From the NCBI RefSeq assembly GCF_021129215.1, contig NZ_JAJOLP010000001.1, positions 868,001 to 932,000 on the forward strand: a stretch of DNA of 64,000 nucleotides. Direction: 5' to 3'. This DNA is from Agromyces sp. S2-1-8. Its GTDB lineage: Bacteria > Actinomycetota > Actinomycetes > Actinomycetales > Microbacteriaceae. The position numbers were made by a program, and so were the translations under genes. Each line of letters opens with the position of its first letter. Positions within the stretch are counted from its first letter, which is position 1. Below, one piece after another: positions 39,735-49,288 of the stretch. The notes under the pieces were generated by a model. That model was not told the DNA's origin. It saw nothing but the letters and a program-made list of their open reading frames with translations, and ran no database searches.

Positions 39735-41135
39735 ACCGAGCGCATCGTCGCCGACCTGCGGGCATGGATCGCTGCGGCGCCGCCCGGGGCGCGGGTGCCG
39801 TCGAATCGGGCGCTCATGCACGAGTTCGGAGCGGGCCCGGTGACGGTGCAGAAGGCGATGCGGCAGCTCATCGCGCTGGGCCTCGTCGAGAGCCGGCCGG
39901 GCATCGGCACGTTCGTGCGTGCGACGCGCGCGGTTCGGCCCGCCGACTACGGATGGCAGACGGCGGCACTCGGCGCGCCGCCGTCGCGCACGGCCGCGCT
40001 GTCGGCGACGCACCGTCAGGTCGCACCCGACGCGATCGCGCTGCACTCGGGCTACCCGGCCCGCGAGCTGCTGCCCGAACGAGCCGTCCGCCAGGCGCTC
40101 GCCCGTGCGGCGAGGACCGACGCCGCCATGACCCGGTCGCCGGCTGCCGGCGTGCCGGAACTCAGGGCGTGGTTCGCGAACGAGCTCGCCGCCGCGGCTC
40201 CGGCCGGGGTCGCGCACGCGGCACCGCGCGATGCGCTGATCACTGCCGGTAGCCAGGGAGGTCTCAGCTCGATCTTCCGAGCGCTCGTGGGTGCGGGACG
40301 CCCGATGCTGATCGAGTCGCCGAGCTACTGGGGAGCGATGCTCGCAGCCGAACAGGCCGGCGTGGTGCTCGTGCCGGTGCCGACCGGGCCGGCCGGGCCG
40401 GACCCCGCAGCGGTCGAGCGGGCGTTCGCGGAGACCGGAGCGCGGGCCTTCTACGCGCAGCCGAACTTCGCGAACCCCACCGGGGCGAGCTGGCCGGTCG
40501 AGACCGGACGCGCTGTGCTCGAGACCGTCCGACGTCACGGCGCCTTCCTCGTGGAGGACGACTGGGCGCACGATCTCGGTATCGACGCCGGAGTCCGGCC
40601 CCTCGCCGCCCTCGACGACGACGGGCACGTCATCTACCTGCGCTCCCTCACGAAGAACGTGTCGCCGGCGCTGCGGGTCGCGGTCGTGATCGCGCGCGGG
40701 CCCGCGCGCGATCGGATCGTCGCGGACCGCGCGGCGGAGGCGATGTACGTCAGCGGCGTCGTGCAGGCCGCGGCGCTCGACGTCGTCACCCAGCCGGGGT
40801 GGGCCGCCCACCTCCGCAGCCTCGGCGGGCAGCTCCGGGCGCGTCGCGACCTGCTGGTGCAGAGCCTCCGCGAGCACGCGCCCGAGGTCCACGTCGAGGC
40901 GGTGCCCGCCGGCGGGCTCAACCTGTGGGCACGCCTGCCCGACGGCACCGACGTCGACGGTCTCGTCCGCGACGCCGAAGCCCGGGGCCTCGCGATCGCC
41001 CCGGGGCGCGAGTGGTTTCCCGCCGAGCCGTCGGGGCCCTTCGTGCGGTTGAACTACTCGGGCGCGGAGCCGGAGCGGTTCCCGGAGGCGGCGCGGATCC
41101 TGGCCCGGAGCCTCGCCGCCACGACGTCGGCCTGA
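39720..41135 (+). CDS. MocR/PdxR-type regulator: GntR winged helix fused to aminotransferase-like domain
   Basis: The 471-residue protein has an N-terminal GntR winged helix (about 5-70: RALMHEFGAGPVTVQKAMRQ, then LGLVESRPGIGTFVRA). It is fused to a fold-type I aminotransferase domain with the PLP lysine in YLRSLTKNVSPALRV (K at about 315), the cofactor Asp/Tyr segment FLVEDDWAHDLGID and FYAQPNFANPTGASWP. That fusion defines the MocR family, which uses PLP or an amine-PLP adduct as effector. Start: the ATG at 39720 has no ribosome site and follows a TACTCT -10 by eight bases, hence probably leaderless. It most likely controls the divergent EamA exporter and itself. Confidence 0.9.
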   Translation: MSQSSTERIVADLRAWIAAAPPGARVPSNRALMHEFGAGPVTVQKAMRQLIALGLVESRPGIGTFVRATRAVRPADYGWQTAALGAPPSRTAALSATHRQVAPDAIALHSGYPARELLPERAVRQALARAARTDAAMTRSPAAGVPELRAWFANELAAAAPAGVAHAAPRDALITAGSQGGLSSIFRALVGAGRPMLIESPSYWGAMLAAEQAGVVLVPVPTGPAGPDPAAVERAFAETGARAFYAQPNFANPTGASWPVETGRAVLETVRRHGAFLVEDDWAHDLGIDAGVRPLAALDDDGHVIYLRSLTKNVSPALRVAVVIARGPARDRIVADRAAEAMYVSGVVQAAALDVVTQPGWAAHLRSLGGQLRARRDLLVQSLREHAPEVHVEAVPAGGLNLWARLPDGTDVDGLVRDAEARGLAIAPGREWFPAEPSGPFVRLNYSGAEPERFPEAARILARSLAATTSA

Positions 41136-41179
41136 GCACGTGCTCCGGCGCCGGCGCTCGGCTCAGATGGTTCGAGGAC

Positions 41180-41887
41180 TCAGGCGCGCTCGAGCTCGAG
41201 CGAGAACTCGACGAAGCCGTCGGGTTCGACCGAGACGAATCCGAGGTTCGGCGCCTCGACCCCGTAGTCGGCGAAGGTGATCGGGATGCTGCCGGCGACC
41301 TGCCCGGTCGCGCCGTCGAGCACGGCCTCGAGCTCGACGGTCACCTGCCGCGTCTCGCCGGCGAGGGTGAGTTCACCCGTGGCGGCGACCTGCTGCACCT
41401 CGCCGACGGCCGGCGCCTCGGCGACCGAGATCGGCTCGGTGAGCACGAAGGTCGCCGTCGGGAACTCGTCGGTGCGCAGCGCCGTCGAGCGGAAGTAGTC
41501 GTCGCGGTTGGCCGAGTCGGTCGTGATCGAGGCGACGTCGACCGTGAACTCGGCCCCGGTCAGGCTGAGCCCGTCGACCGTGAGCGTGCCGTCGACCTCT
41601 GCGGTGCGGCCGGTCACGGTCACATCGGTGCCGTTCAGCACCTCGTCGACGCGATAGCCCGCATAGGAGCCGTCGGCCACGGTCCACTCGCCGCTGAGAT
41701 CGGTCGTCGAAGCCGAGGCATCCGCGTCGCTCGAAGCGGTGGGCGCCGCGGTGACGCTGGGTGCTGCGTCGGCCTCGCCGACGATCAGGTCGCGGTAGAC
41801 GATCGGGCCGGCGATCGCGGCGGTCGCGCCGAGGGCGAGTGCCCCGGCGACGATCGAGGCGATGATGATCTTCGTGCGCTTCTGCAT
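41180..41887 (-). CDS. YceI family protein, membrane-anchored
   Basis: The 235-residue protein begins with a basic stretch and one hydrophobic helix (KIIIASIVAGALALGATAAI), then a Ser/Thr/Ala/Asp linker (45-65) and a YceI lipocalin-like beta barrel (about 66-235). The barrel shows GEWTVADGSYAGYRVDEVL, RDDYFRSTALRTDEFPTATF and VPITFADYG-type strands (IPITFADYGVEAPNLGFVSV). YceI proteins bind isoprenoid or other amphiphilic lipids. The anchor would place the barrel outside the membrane. The ATG at 41887 follows AGGAG. Confidence 0.88.
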   Translation of the reverse strand: MQKRTKIIIASIVAGALALGATAAIAGPIVYRDLIVGEADAAPSVTAAPTASSDADASASTTDLSGEWTVADGSYAGYRVDEVLNGTDVTVTGRTAEVDGTLTVDGLSLTGAEFTVDVASITTDSANRDDYFRSTALRTDEFPTATFVLTEPISVAEAPAVGEVQQVAATGELTLAGETRQVTVELEAVLDGATGQVAGSIPITFADYGVEAPNLGFVSVEPDGFVEFSLELERA

Positions 41888-42005
41888 GCGGCTCCTGCCG
41901 TGATGTCGTGCGTGCGGACTTCGAGCCTCGCGCATGAACGTATGAGAACGCATGGAATGGTCCGAGAAGGTTCCCAGATGACGGCGGATGTCGCAGACTT
42001 GCGCC

Positions 42006-42539
42006 ATGAGCGATGACGCTGCCGTTGCGGGGCTCGCGAGCGACGACCCGACCGCCTCCGACCCGCACGTGCTCGGGCCGGGCCTCCTGCCGACGCCGTT
42101 CACGGCCGACGAGATCAGGGCGGCGAGCGGTGTCGGGAAGCTGATCCGACTGCTCGTCGAGCTTCCCGGCGGTGAGCGGTTCGAGCGCGTCAACCGGTTC
42201 AGCGGATGCGACCCGGAGGGCGCCACGCTCGAGCAGTGGCGCCTCGACGCCGCAGGCGACGTCGACGGGGCGGTGACGAACGAACGCGTGACGTGGCTCG
42301 AGCTGCAGGAGCATGCGGCGTTCCCGGCCGACCACACCGAGCGCACGACCGAGGTGATCGAGTCCCCGCTCGGCACGCTCGAGTGCCTTCGCTACGCCAC
42401 GCGGCACGGCGACGCGGGATCGTCGGTGTCGGTCTTCTGGTTCGCGCCGGGCTATCCCGGCATGCCCGTCCGCTACGAGGTGCCGACGCCCTCCGGCGTC
42501 GTGCGCACGACGGTCGTGTCGGTCGAGGTCGAGCGCTGA
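42006..42539 (+). CDS. hypothetical protein, unknown family
   Basis: From the ATG at 42006 (an in-frame ATG at 41988 is possible) the gene encodes 177 residues with no signal peptide or membrane helix. The sequence LPTPFTADEIRAASGVGKLI is followed by beta strands with paired Arg/Glu. A CLRYATRH segment and WFAPGYPGMPVRYEV give the impression of a small lipoprotein-recognition-type barrel, but I cannot name it. The stop lies two bases from the convergent oxidoreductase stop. Confidence 0.6.
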   Translation: MSDDAAVAGLASDDPTASDPHVLGPGLLPTPFTADEIRAASGVGKLIRLLVELPGGERFERVNRFSGCDPEGATLEQWRLDAAGDVDGAVTNERVTWLELQEHAAFPADHTERTTEVIESPLGTLECLRYATRHGDAGSSVSVFWFAPGYPGMPVRYEVPTPSGVVRTTVVSVEVER

Positions 42540-42541
42540 GC

Positions 42542-43585
42542 TCAGCCGTCGGTCGTGGGCCGCCAGCCGAGGCTCGGGGCAACGTGCTCCGCGAACGCGG
42601 CGACGAGGCGCAGGTTGAACTCGACGCCGAGCTGGCTCGGGATCGTGAGCATGAGCGTGTCGGCCGACTGGATCGCGGCGTCGCGCTGCAACTGCTCGAC
42701 GAGCTTGTCGGGCGTGCCGGCGTACGTCTTGCCGAACGTCGAGCGCAGGCCGTCGATGTAGCCGACGCCGTCGCCTTCCTCGCGGCCGCCGAGGTACAGC
42801 TCGTCCTCAGCGGTCGTGATCGGGAAGATCGAACGGCTCACCGATGTCCGCGGCTCGCCCGGGTGGCCCGCTTCGCGCCAGGCGGCGCGGAACGCCTCGA
42901 GCTGCTGCGCCTGCAGCTCGTCGAACGGGATGCCGCGGTCTTCGGTGAGCAGCGTCGACGACATGAGGTTGACCCCGACACGGCCCGCCCACTCCGCGGA
43001 GTCGCGGTTGCCGGCGCCCCACCAGATGCGCGAGCGCAGTCCGGGCGAGTACGGCTCGACCCGCTGCAGGCCGCCGGTGCCCGTGACGGGACCGGCGAAC
43101 GGCGAGGAGCGGTCGGGCTCCGCGAGCCCCTCGCCCTCGATCGCCTGCAGGAACCGGGCGAAGTGGTCGCGTGCGATGTCCGCGCCGCGCGGGTCCTCCG
43201 AACCCGTGTACCCGAACGTCTCGTAACCGCGGACGACCGTCTCGGGTGATCCGCGGCTCACGCCGAGCGCGAGGCGGCCGCCGGAGATGAGGTCGACCGC
43301 TGCGGCGTCCTCGGCGAGGTGCAGCGGGTTCTCGTAGCGCATGTCGATGACGCCCGTGCCGACCTCGATGCGCGAGGTGCGCGCGGCGATGGCCGCGAGC
43401 AGCGGCATCGGCGACGCCTGCTGGCGGGCGAAGTGGTGCACGCGGAAGTAGGCGCCGTCGACCCCGAGCTCGTCCATGCCCTGCGCGAGGTCGATGGCCT
43501 GCAGCATCGAGTCGGCCGCCGACAGCTCGCGGCCGCCGCCGAGCGGGCCGTAGTGTCCGAACGAGAGGGTTCCGAAGCGTCGCAT
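42542..43585 (-). CDS. LLM-class flavin-dependent oxidoreductase (luciferase-like)
   Basis: The 347-residue protein is a bacterial-luciferase-type TIM barrel. It opens with MRRFGTLSFGHYGPLGG, has the FMN-site segment GAYFRVHHFARQQASPMPLL and GTGVIDMRYENPLHLAEDAA, and the conserved GGRLALGVSRGSPETVVRGY. Members use FMNH2 or F420H2 to oxidise diverse substrates; this subgroup is often annotated alkanal monooxygenase-like. The ATG at 43585 is chosen over a more upstream one because the barrel starts directly there. It stands alone, convergent with the gene ending at 42539. Confidence 0.85.
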   Translation of the reverse strand: MRRFGTLSFGHYGPLGGGRELSAADSMLQAIDLAQGMDELGVDGAYFRVHHFARQQASPMPLLAAIAARTSRIEVGTGVIDMRYENPLHLAEDAAAVDLISGGRLALGVSRGSPETVVRGYETFGYTGSEDPRGADIARDHFARFLQAIEGEGLAEPDRSSPFAGPVTGTGGLQRVEPYSPGLRSRIWWGAGNRDSAEWAGRVGVNLMSSTLLTEDRGIPFDELQAQQLEAFRAAWREAGHPGEPRTSVSRSIFPITTAEDELYLGGREEGDGVGYIDGLRSTFGKTYAGTPDKLVEQLQRDAAIQSADTLMLTIPSQLGVEFNLRLVAAFAEHVAPSLGWRPTTDG

Positions 43586-43746
43586 GTCAGAGCCAACGCG
43601 GTTCGGGGCGGGTGCATTCCGATGCATGGATGCCTCGGCTCAGGGCCATCCCCGATGGCGCGGTCCTGAATATCCCTCATGATCATCTCGTCAACTCAGG
43701 GAGCACGGCGGCGGAGTCCGCGGCTCAACGCGAAGGGCGGATGATC

Positions 43747-45873
43747 ATGGCCGACAGCGTCACGGTCCTGCAGGACGTCGGATCGGGTGGGAAGACGCTC
43801 GCGATCCTCGGCGACGGGTTCGCCGCGGGCAACGATCAGACCGTCTACAACACGTACGTGCGCGACGTGGTGATGAAGCAGGTGTTCGGCAGCGGCTACT
43901 ACAACGAGGATGCCGCGGCCTGGAACATCCGGCGGGTCAACCTCGAATCGGTGCACTCGGGCGCGAGCACGCGCACCTGGAACCTCAACGGCACCCCGTC
44001 GAACCTGGCCGACGACACCTCCACCGAGAGCATCTTCGACACCGCGCTCGGCATCATCTCGAACGGCGAGTGGTGGCACAACTGGTTCGAGAACGGCGCG
44101 AACACGAAGAAGCGCATCGACGACGCCGTCGCGAAGTGGGCTCCTGGCGCCGCCTTCACCCTCATCATCGTCAACTCGACGCTGCCGGGCGGCCTGCGCA
44201 CCGGCTCAGTGCTCAAGGTCACGACGCAGGAGGGCTGGGACACGATCGCGCATGAGATGGGACACGGCTTCGGCGACCTCGAGGACGAGTACAGTGCGAC
44301 CGGCAAGGGGGCGTACGGATCGGGCGAGCCCGCTCGAGTCAACGTCACGATCGAGACGAGGCGCTCCCGCCTGAAGTGGAAGCAGTTCGTGGCGGGCACG
44401 ACGCCGGTGCCGACCGGCACGGGCGCGGCAGCGGGCTGGACCGCGGGCACGAAGCCCGCCGGGTGGGACGACGCGTCGGACGCCGGGCTCTTCGAGGGCG
44501 GCGCGACGTTCGAGACCGCCATCTTCCGCCCCGTGATCGACTGCCGGATGAACAGCAACACGCCCGACTTCTGCCCGGTCTGCTACACCGAGCTGAAGGA
44601 CACCTACCACGGCCCGGCGAAGCACAGCTTCACGCGAGCGGTGCCGGGGCGGTTCACGTCGAGCCTCGGTTCGGAGTTCATCGGCGTGGAGGACCGGGCC
44701 CTGACCGTGTACCGCGCCAACGGCACCCGCTGGGCGCACAAGCGCACGACCGCCGCGATCGTGCCCGGCTCTTGGGAGATCAGGCCGGGCGACCGCTACT
44801 TGGCCGGCGACTTCGACGGCGACGGGCGGGACGAGCTCGTCGTCTACAACTCGACCGACTGGGTGTTCCCCTACCTCGCGCTGATCAAGGTCGACGCCGA
44901 CGGGCGCATGCGCGTGCTCGCGCGCTACGACGGCGACATCCCCGGGTGGGGCGGGTTCGCGCGGCATGACGCGTTCCTCGTCGGCGACTTCGACGGCGAC
45001 GGACGCGATGACCTGCTCGTCTCCAACTTCGACGACTGGTCGATGCCGTACGTGGCCACGCTCATCTCGACGGGCTCGGGGTTCTCGCAGTCGCACCGGT
45101 ACGACGGGGACATCCCCGGTTGGGGCGGCCTCGCCGACCACGACGAGATCATGGTGGCGAACGTCGGCGGCACGAGCCGGGACGACCTGCTGATCTGGAA
45201 CTCGCGCGACTGGTCGAGCGAGTACCTCGGCCTGTTCCGCATGCAGCGCGGCCTGTTCCGGTGCATCCGGATGTGGGAGGACGACCTGCCCGGGTGGGGC
45301 GGTTTCGCCGAGCACGACCGGTTCTTCGTCGGCGACTTCAACGGCGACGGCAAGGACGACCTCTACGTCTTCAACGGCTCGGACTGGGCGAACCCCTACC
45401 TCGGCATGTTCCGTTCGACGGGCAGCGACTTCGCGTTCGTGCGGATGTTCGACGGCGACGTCCCCGGCTGGGGCGGCATGCGCAGTCACGACCGCTTCCT
45501 CCCCGCCGACCTCACGGGCGACGGCAAGGTCGACCTGTTCGCCTGGAACATGGACGACTGGTCGCACGAATACGCGGGCCGCATGATCTCCAGCGGGTCG
45601 AACCTGTCGGCGGACTTCCGTGAGGACCGCGTCGGCGAGTGGCGACTCGGTTCCGTCGACCGGTTCGATCGGGTACCCGAGCGCCACCGGATCCGGGTGA
45701 CGACGGCGCTCTCGAAATCGATCGTGATCGGACCGTTCACGAGGAAGGGGCCGGACCGCATCCTGGCCCACAACGCCGACTGGACGTCGACCTTCAGCGG
45801 CACGGCGCCGCTGGCCATGGACTGCATCTACCACCGGTGGGTGCACGACTACCGCTTCGGCCGCAACTGGTGA
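43747..45873 (+). CDS. M64-type metallopeptidase fused to five FG-GAP/VCBS repeats
   Basis: The 708-residue protein (ATG 43747; AAGGG nine bases upstream favours it over the ATG at 43741) has an N-terminal metalloprotease domain (about 10-300). Its HEMGHGFGDLEDEY zinc site starts at H169, and LAILGDGFAAGNDQTVY opens the domain, matching the M64 IgA-peptidase family. Five repeats of about 58 residues follow (about 345-640) with the consensus DGDxPGWGGxxxHDxF / VGDFDGDGxDDLxVxN / DWxxPYL. Repeat 3 has lost its calcium loop (NVGGTSRDD). No signal peptide or membrane anchor is visible, unlike secreted M64 enzymes. It is followed 25 bp later by an unknown gene with a strong GAGGAGGGG site. Confidence 0.75.
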   Translation: MADSVTVLQDVGSGGKTLAILGDGFAAGNDQTVYNTYVRDVVMKQVFGSGYYNEDAAAWNIRRVNLESVHSGASTRTWNLNGTPSNLADDTSTESIFDTALGIISNGEWWHNWFENGANTKKRIDDAVAKWAPGAAFTLIIVNSTLPGGLRTGSVLKVTTQEGWDTIAHEMGHGFGDLEDEYSATGKGAYGSGEPARVNVTIETRRSRLKWKQFVAGTTPVPTGTGAAAGWTAGTKPAGWDDASDAGLFEGGATFETAIFRPVIDCRMNSNTPDFCPVCYTELKDTYHGPAKHSFTRAVPGRFTSSLGSEFIGVEDRALTVYRANGTRWAHKRTTAAIVPGSWEIRPGDRYLAGDFDGDGRDELVVYNSTDWVFPYLALIKVDADGRMRVLARYDGDIPGWGGFARHDAFLVGDFDGDGRDDLLVSNFDDWSMPYVATLISTGSGFSQSHRYDGDIPGWGGLADHDEIMVANVGGTSRDDLLIWNSRDWSSEYLGLFRMQRGLFRCIRMWEDDLPGWGGFAEHDRFFVGDFNGDGKDDLYVFNGSDWANPYLGMFRSTGSDFAFVRMFDGDVPGWGGMRSHDRFLPADLTGDGKVDLFAWNMDDWSHEYAGRMISSGSNLSADFREDRVGEWRLGSVDRFDRVPERHRIRVTTALSKSIVIGPFTRKGPDRILAHNADWTSTFSGTAPLAMDCIYHRWVHDYRFGRNW

Positions 45874-45898
45874 GCCGGGCACGAGGAGGGGCGAGTTC

Positions 45899-46624
45899 AT
45901 GGACGAGACCAGCGAGCGACCGCGCAAGCGGCTCGATGAGGAACCCGGCGGTGCGCGGCGCAACGCCGCCCGCCGAGGGCGGCTCAAGGACGGCCGGCTG
46001 CTGTCGGCCGCCCTCAAGGAGCGGACCGGACGCCCGAAGCCCGGCGTCGAGGCATCCCTCGCGCTGTACGGTGAGAAGACGCGGCGCAGGGATTGGGGGC
46101 CGCAGGTGGCAGCGCGAATCGAACCGAGCCCGGAGGCGAGGAGCGTTCGACTGCGACTGGAGGTGGAGCGGGGCGAGATCCGCGTGCTCGACAGCACCGT
46201 CGTCGATGTCGCGCCGCCCGAGCAGGGCACGGTGCGCGGCACCGCGTTCATCGAGGTGAGGGCGGGCAAGGCCGTCGTCGCCCTGCAGGCCGTCGTCGAC
46301 CCCGGGCTGAGCATCGGGATCCCGGACCGCACCGATCCCGACGACGCGTTCCGCGGGCACCGCGTCGTCGAGGAGGAGACGTGGGAGGCCGCGGTGCTCG
46401 TGCCCCTCGAGGCCGTCGCCGACCGCGACGCAGAGCTCTCGGTCTCGATCTACCGGGCGTCCGAGCGGTTGATCCTCGAGACGGCGTCGGAGTCGCCGCT
46501 CGCTCGCCGCTCGCGTCGGGTCGAGGAGCTCGCGGCGTCGAAGCCGATGCGCGCCGCCGACCTGCCGCACCTCAGGACCGATCGCGACGGCCGCAAGCCG
46601 GAGCCGCGGGCGAGCGCCGACTGA
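45899..46624 (+). CDS. unknown partner of the M64/FG-GAP peptidase
   Basis: The 241-residue protein starts at 45899 behind GAGGAGGGG. Residues 1-60 are very rich in Arg, Lys and Glu; about 70-190 are beta-rich ([20 protein letters not shown], then [20 protein letters not shown]). The C-terminus is basic. There is no signal peptide, membrane helix or recognised domain. Its tight spacing to the peptidase suggests a binding partner, inhibitor or scaffold, but the function is unknown. Confidence 0.6.
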   Translation: MDETSERPRKRLDEEPGGARRNAARRGRLKDGRLLSAALKERTGRPKPGVEASLALYGEKTRRRDWGPQVAARIEPSPEARSVRLRLEVERGEIRVLDSTVVDVAPPEQGTVRGTAFIEVRAGKAVVALQAVVDPGLSIGIPDRTDPDDAFRGHRVVEEETWEAAVLVPLEAVADRDAELSVSIYRASERLILETASESPLARRSRRVEELAASKPMRAADLPHLRTDRDGRKPEPRASAD

Positions 46625-46748
46625 GCGCCCGCACGGCGGTGCGCCGCGCGACGGCCGCCCCTCGGGCTAGCCACCCCGAGGCATCCGGTCTAGCGTGAAG
46701 CGCGGGGGAGATTCCGCGCGATTCCGGAATACCGACCCCCTTCGCAAA

Positions 46749-46769
46749 GTTGAGTTCAGTAGACTCAAG
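46749..46769 (+). promoter_or_regulatory. HAIR element (HspR operator) upstream of clpB
   Basis: TTGAGT (46750-46755), seven bases and ACTCAA (46763-46768) plus a final G match the CTTGAGT-N7-ACTCAAG HAIR consensus at every position except the first base. It lies 23 bp upstream of the clpB start, where HspR repression is classical in actinobacteria. Confidence 0.85.
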
Positions 46770-46791
46770 TTTTGAACGAAGGGACCATCGA

Positions 46792-49017
46792 GTGGCAAAC
46801 ATGCAGGGCGCGCCGAACTCGCAGGAGGAGCAGAAGTCGGCGCTCGAACAGTTCGGCGTCAACCTCACCGACCTCGCGAAGGCCGGCAAGCTCGACCCGG
46901 TGATCGGCCGTGACGCCGAGATCCGGCGCGTGAGCCAGGTGCTGACCCGTCGTACCAAGAACAACCCCGTGCTCATCGGCGAGCCCGGCGTCGGCAAGAC
47001 GGCCGTCGTCGAGGGTCTCGCCCAGCGCATCGTCGCGGGCGACGTCGCCGAGTCGCTGAAGGACAAGCAGCTCGTCTCGCTCGACATCTCCGCGCTCGTC
47101 GCGGGCGCGATGTACCGCGGCCAGTTCGAGGAGCGGCTGAAGGCCGTGCTCAAGGAGATCAACGAGGCCGAGGGCGGCATCATCACCTTCGTCGACGAGC
47201 TGCACCTGCTCATGGGCGCGGGCGGCGGCGAGGGGTCCGTCGCGGCCTCCAACATGCTGAAGCCCATGCTCGCCCGCGGCGAGCTGCACCTCATCGGCGC
47301 GACCACGCTCGACGAGTACCGCGAGTACATCGAGAAGGACGCCGCGCTCGAGCGCCGATTCCAGCAGGTGTACGTCGGCGAGCCGAGCGTGGAGGACACG
47401 ATCGCGATCCTGCGCGGGCTCAAGGGCCGCTACGAGGCCCACCACGGGGTCACGATCTCCGACGCCGCGCTCGTCGCCGCGGCATCCCTGTCGAACCGGT
47501 ACATCACGGCGCGCCAGCTGCCCGACAAGGCCATCGACCTCATCGACGAGGCCATGTCGCGACTCAAGATGGAGATCGACTCGTCGCCCGTCGAGATCGA
47601 CCAGCTCAAGCGCCAGGTCGATCGCATGAAGCTCGAGGAGCTCGCCCTCAAGAAGGAGAAGGACGACGCCTCGAAGGAGCGGCTCGCGAAGCTGCGCGAG
47701 CAGCTCGTGTCGCTCGAGCGCGAGCTCGCCGAGCTCGAGGCACGGTGGGCGCGCGAGCGCCAGGGCCTCAACCGGGTCGGCGACCTCAAGAAGCAGCTCG
47801 ACGAGGCGATCACCCAGCGCGACCTCGCACTGCGCGGCGGCGACTACCAGAAGGCCTCGCGGCTCGAGTACGAGACGATCAAGAACCTGCAGCGCGACCT
47901 CGAGGCGGCCGAGCAGGCGGATGCTTCCGGCAACGCCGGCGGCGAACCGCGCATGGTCAACGAGCAGGTCACCGACGAGGACATCGCCGCCGTGATCTCG
48001 GCGTGGACGGGCATCCCCGTCGGCCGGCTCATGCAGGGCGAGACCGAGAAGCTGCTGCACCTCGAGCAGGAGCTCGGCAAGCGCCTCATCGGCCAGAAGC
48101 GTGCCGTCGCGGCCGTCGCCGACGCGGTGCGCCGCTCGCGCGCCGGCATCAACGACCCGTACCGGCCGACCGGCTCGTTCCTGTTCCTCGGCCCGACCGG
48201 CGTCGGCAAGACCGAGCTCGCGAAGGCGCTCGCCGAGTTCCTCTTCGACGACGAGCGCGCCATGGTGCGCATCGACATGTCGGAGTACGGCGAGAAGTTC
48301 TCGGTGTCGCGCCTCGTCGGCGCCCCTCCCGGGTACGTCGGCTACGACCAAGGCGGGCAGCTCACCGAGGCCGTGCGCCGTCGTCCCTACTCGGTGATCC
48401 TCTTCGACGAGGTCGAGAAGGCGCACCCCGAGGTGTTCGACGTGCTGCTGCAGGTGCTCGACGACGGTCGCCTGACCGACGGCCAGGGCCGCACGGTCGA
48501 CTTCCGCAACACGATCCTCATCCTCACCTCGAACCTCGGCTCGCAGTACCTCATCGACCCGGCGCTGAGCTGGAGCGAGAAGGAGCAGGCCGTGATGCAG
48601 ACGGTGCGGCAGGCGTTCAAGCCCGAGTTCGTGAACCGCCTCGACGACCTCGTCGTCTTCTCGGCGCTCAGCGAGCAGGACCTCGCAGAGATCGTCAACC
48701 TCTACATCGACCGGCTCGGCGCCCGCCTGCACGAGCGCCGGCTCGAGCTCGGGGTCACCCCCGACGCGAGGGCCTGGCTCGCCGAGCGCGGCTACGACCC
48801 GCTCTACGGGGCGCGTCCGCTGCGCCGGCTCATGCAGCGCGAGATCGACGACCGGCTCGCCCGCGCCCTGCTCGACGGCAGCGTGCGCGACGGCGACGCG
48901 GTCGTGGTCGCGCTCGCGAGCGACGGCGAGTCGCTCACGGTGACGAGGGGCGAGAGCGCACCCGTCGCCGGCGACGCCGACGACGAGGTCGTCGAAGCCG
49001 AACTGCTCGACGACTAG
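46792..49017 (+). CDS. clpB: ClpB-type disaggregase lacking the N-terminal domain
   Basis: The GTG at 46792 follows AAGGGA and yields 741 residues. Two AAA+ modules carry Walker A motifs GEPGVGKT (about 63-70) and GPTGVGKT (about 467-474), with Walker [16 protein letters not shown] and [15 protein letters not shown] full coiled-coil M domain (about 260-390) of the ClpB type separates them, and no IGF/LGF ClpP-docking loop is seen. The N-terminal 40 residues go straight into the first AAA+ module, so the roughly 140-residue Clp_N domain is missing. This fits a short ClpB that extracts and refolds aggregated proteins with DnaK. Regulation by HspR is expected from the HAIR site. Confidence 0.92.
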   Translation: MANMQGAPNSQEEQKSALEQFGVNLTDLAKAGKLDPVIGRDAEIRRVSQVLTRRTKNNPVLIGEPGVGKTAVVEGLAQRIVAGDVAESLKDKQLVSLDISALVAGAMYRGQFEERLKAVLKEINEAEGGIITFVDELHLLMGAGGGEGSVAASNMLKPMLARGELHLIGATTLDEYREYIEKDAALERRFQQVYVGEPSVEDTIAILRGLKGRYEAHHGVTISDAALVAAASLSNRYITARQLPDKAIDLIDEAMSRLKMEIDSSPVEIDQLKRQVDRMKLEELALKKEKDDASKERLAKLREQLVSLERELAELEARWARERQGLNRVGDLKKQLDEAITQRDLALRGGDYQKASRLEYETIKNLQRDLEAAEQADASGNAGGEPRMVNEQVTDEDIAAVISAWTGIPVGRLMQGETEKLLHLEQELGKRLIGQKRAVAAVADAVRRSRAGINDPYRPTGSFLFLGPTGVGKTELAKALAEFLFDDERAMVRIDMSEYGEKFSVSRLVGAPPGYVGYDQGGQLTEAVRRRPYSVILFDEVEKAHPEVFDVLLQVLDDGRLTDGQGRTVDFRNTILILTSNLGSQYLIDPALSWSEKEQAVMQTVRQAFKPEFVNRLDDLVVFSALSEQDLAEIVNLYIDRLGARLHERRLELGVTPDARAWLAERGYDPLYGARPLRRLMQREIDDRLARALLDGSVRDGDAVVVALASDGESLTVTRGESAPVAGDADDEVVEAELLDD

Positions 49018-49024
49018 CGCCGGC

Positions 49025-49060
49025 CACGAGGCATCCGTTCACCCGGGCGGATGCCTCGTG
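49025..49060 (+). terminator. intrinsic terminator after clpB
   Basis: A 13-bp stem (49025-49037 with 49048-49060, ten-base loop), again built on CGAGGCATCC and GGATGCCTCG, begins eight bases after the clpB stop. Confidence 0.85.
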
Positions 49061-49288
49061 CCGTACGCCGACGCCATGCGGAACCTTCCTCGCACGGTCG
49101 CGGAGCCGTGCGCGATGGCCGACGAAACCCACCCCCAGTCCGGGGGAGTCGCGTGCCATCTGTCCCCCATTGCCGGGCGGCGCGTGTCCCCCACGAGTAA
49201 CGTGACGGCCGGCTCGACCGAGGGCCACGCCGCGGGGCGACCGGGGGGATCGCTCCGCGGATCCCCGGGCGTCCCTCCGGAGGTCATC

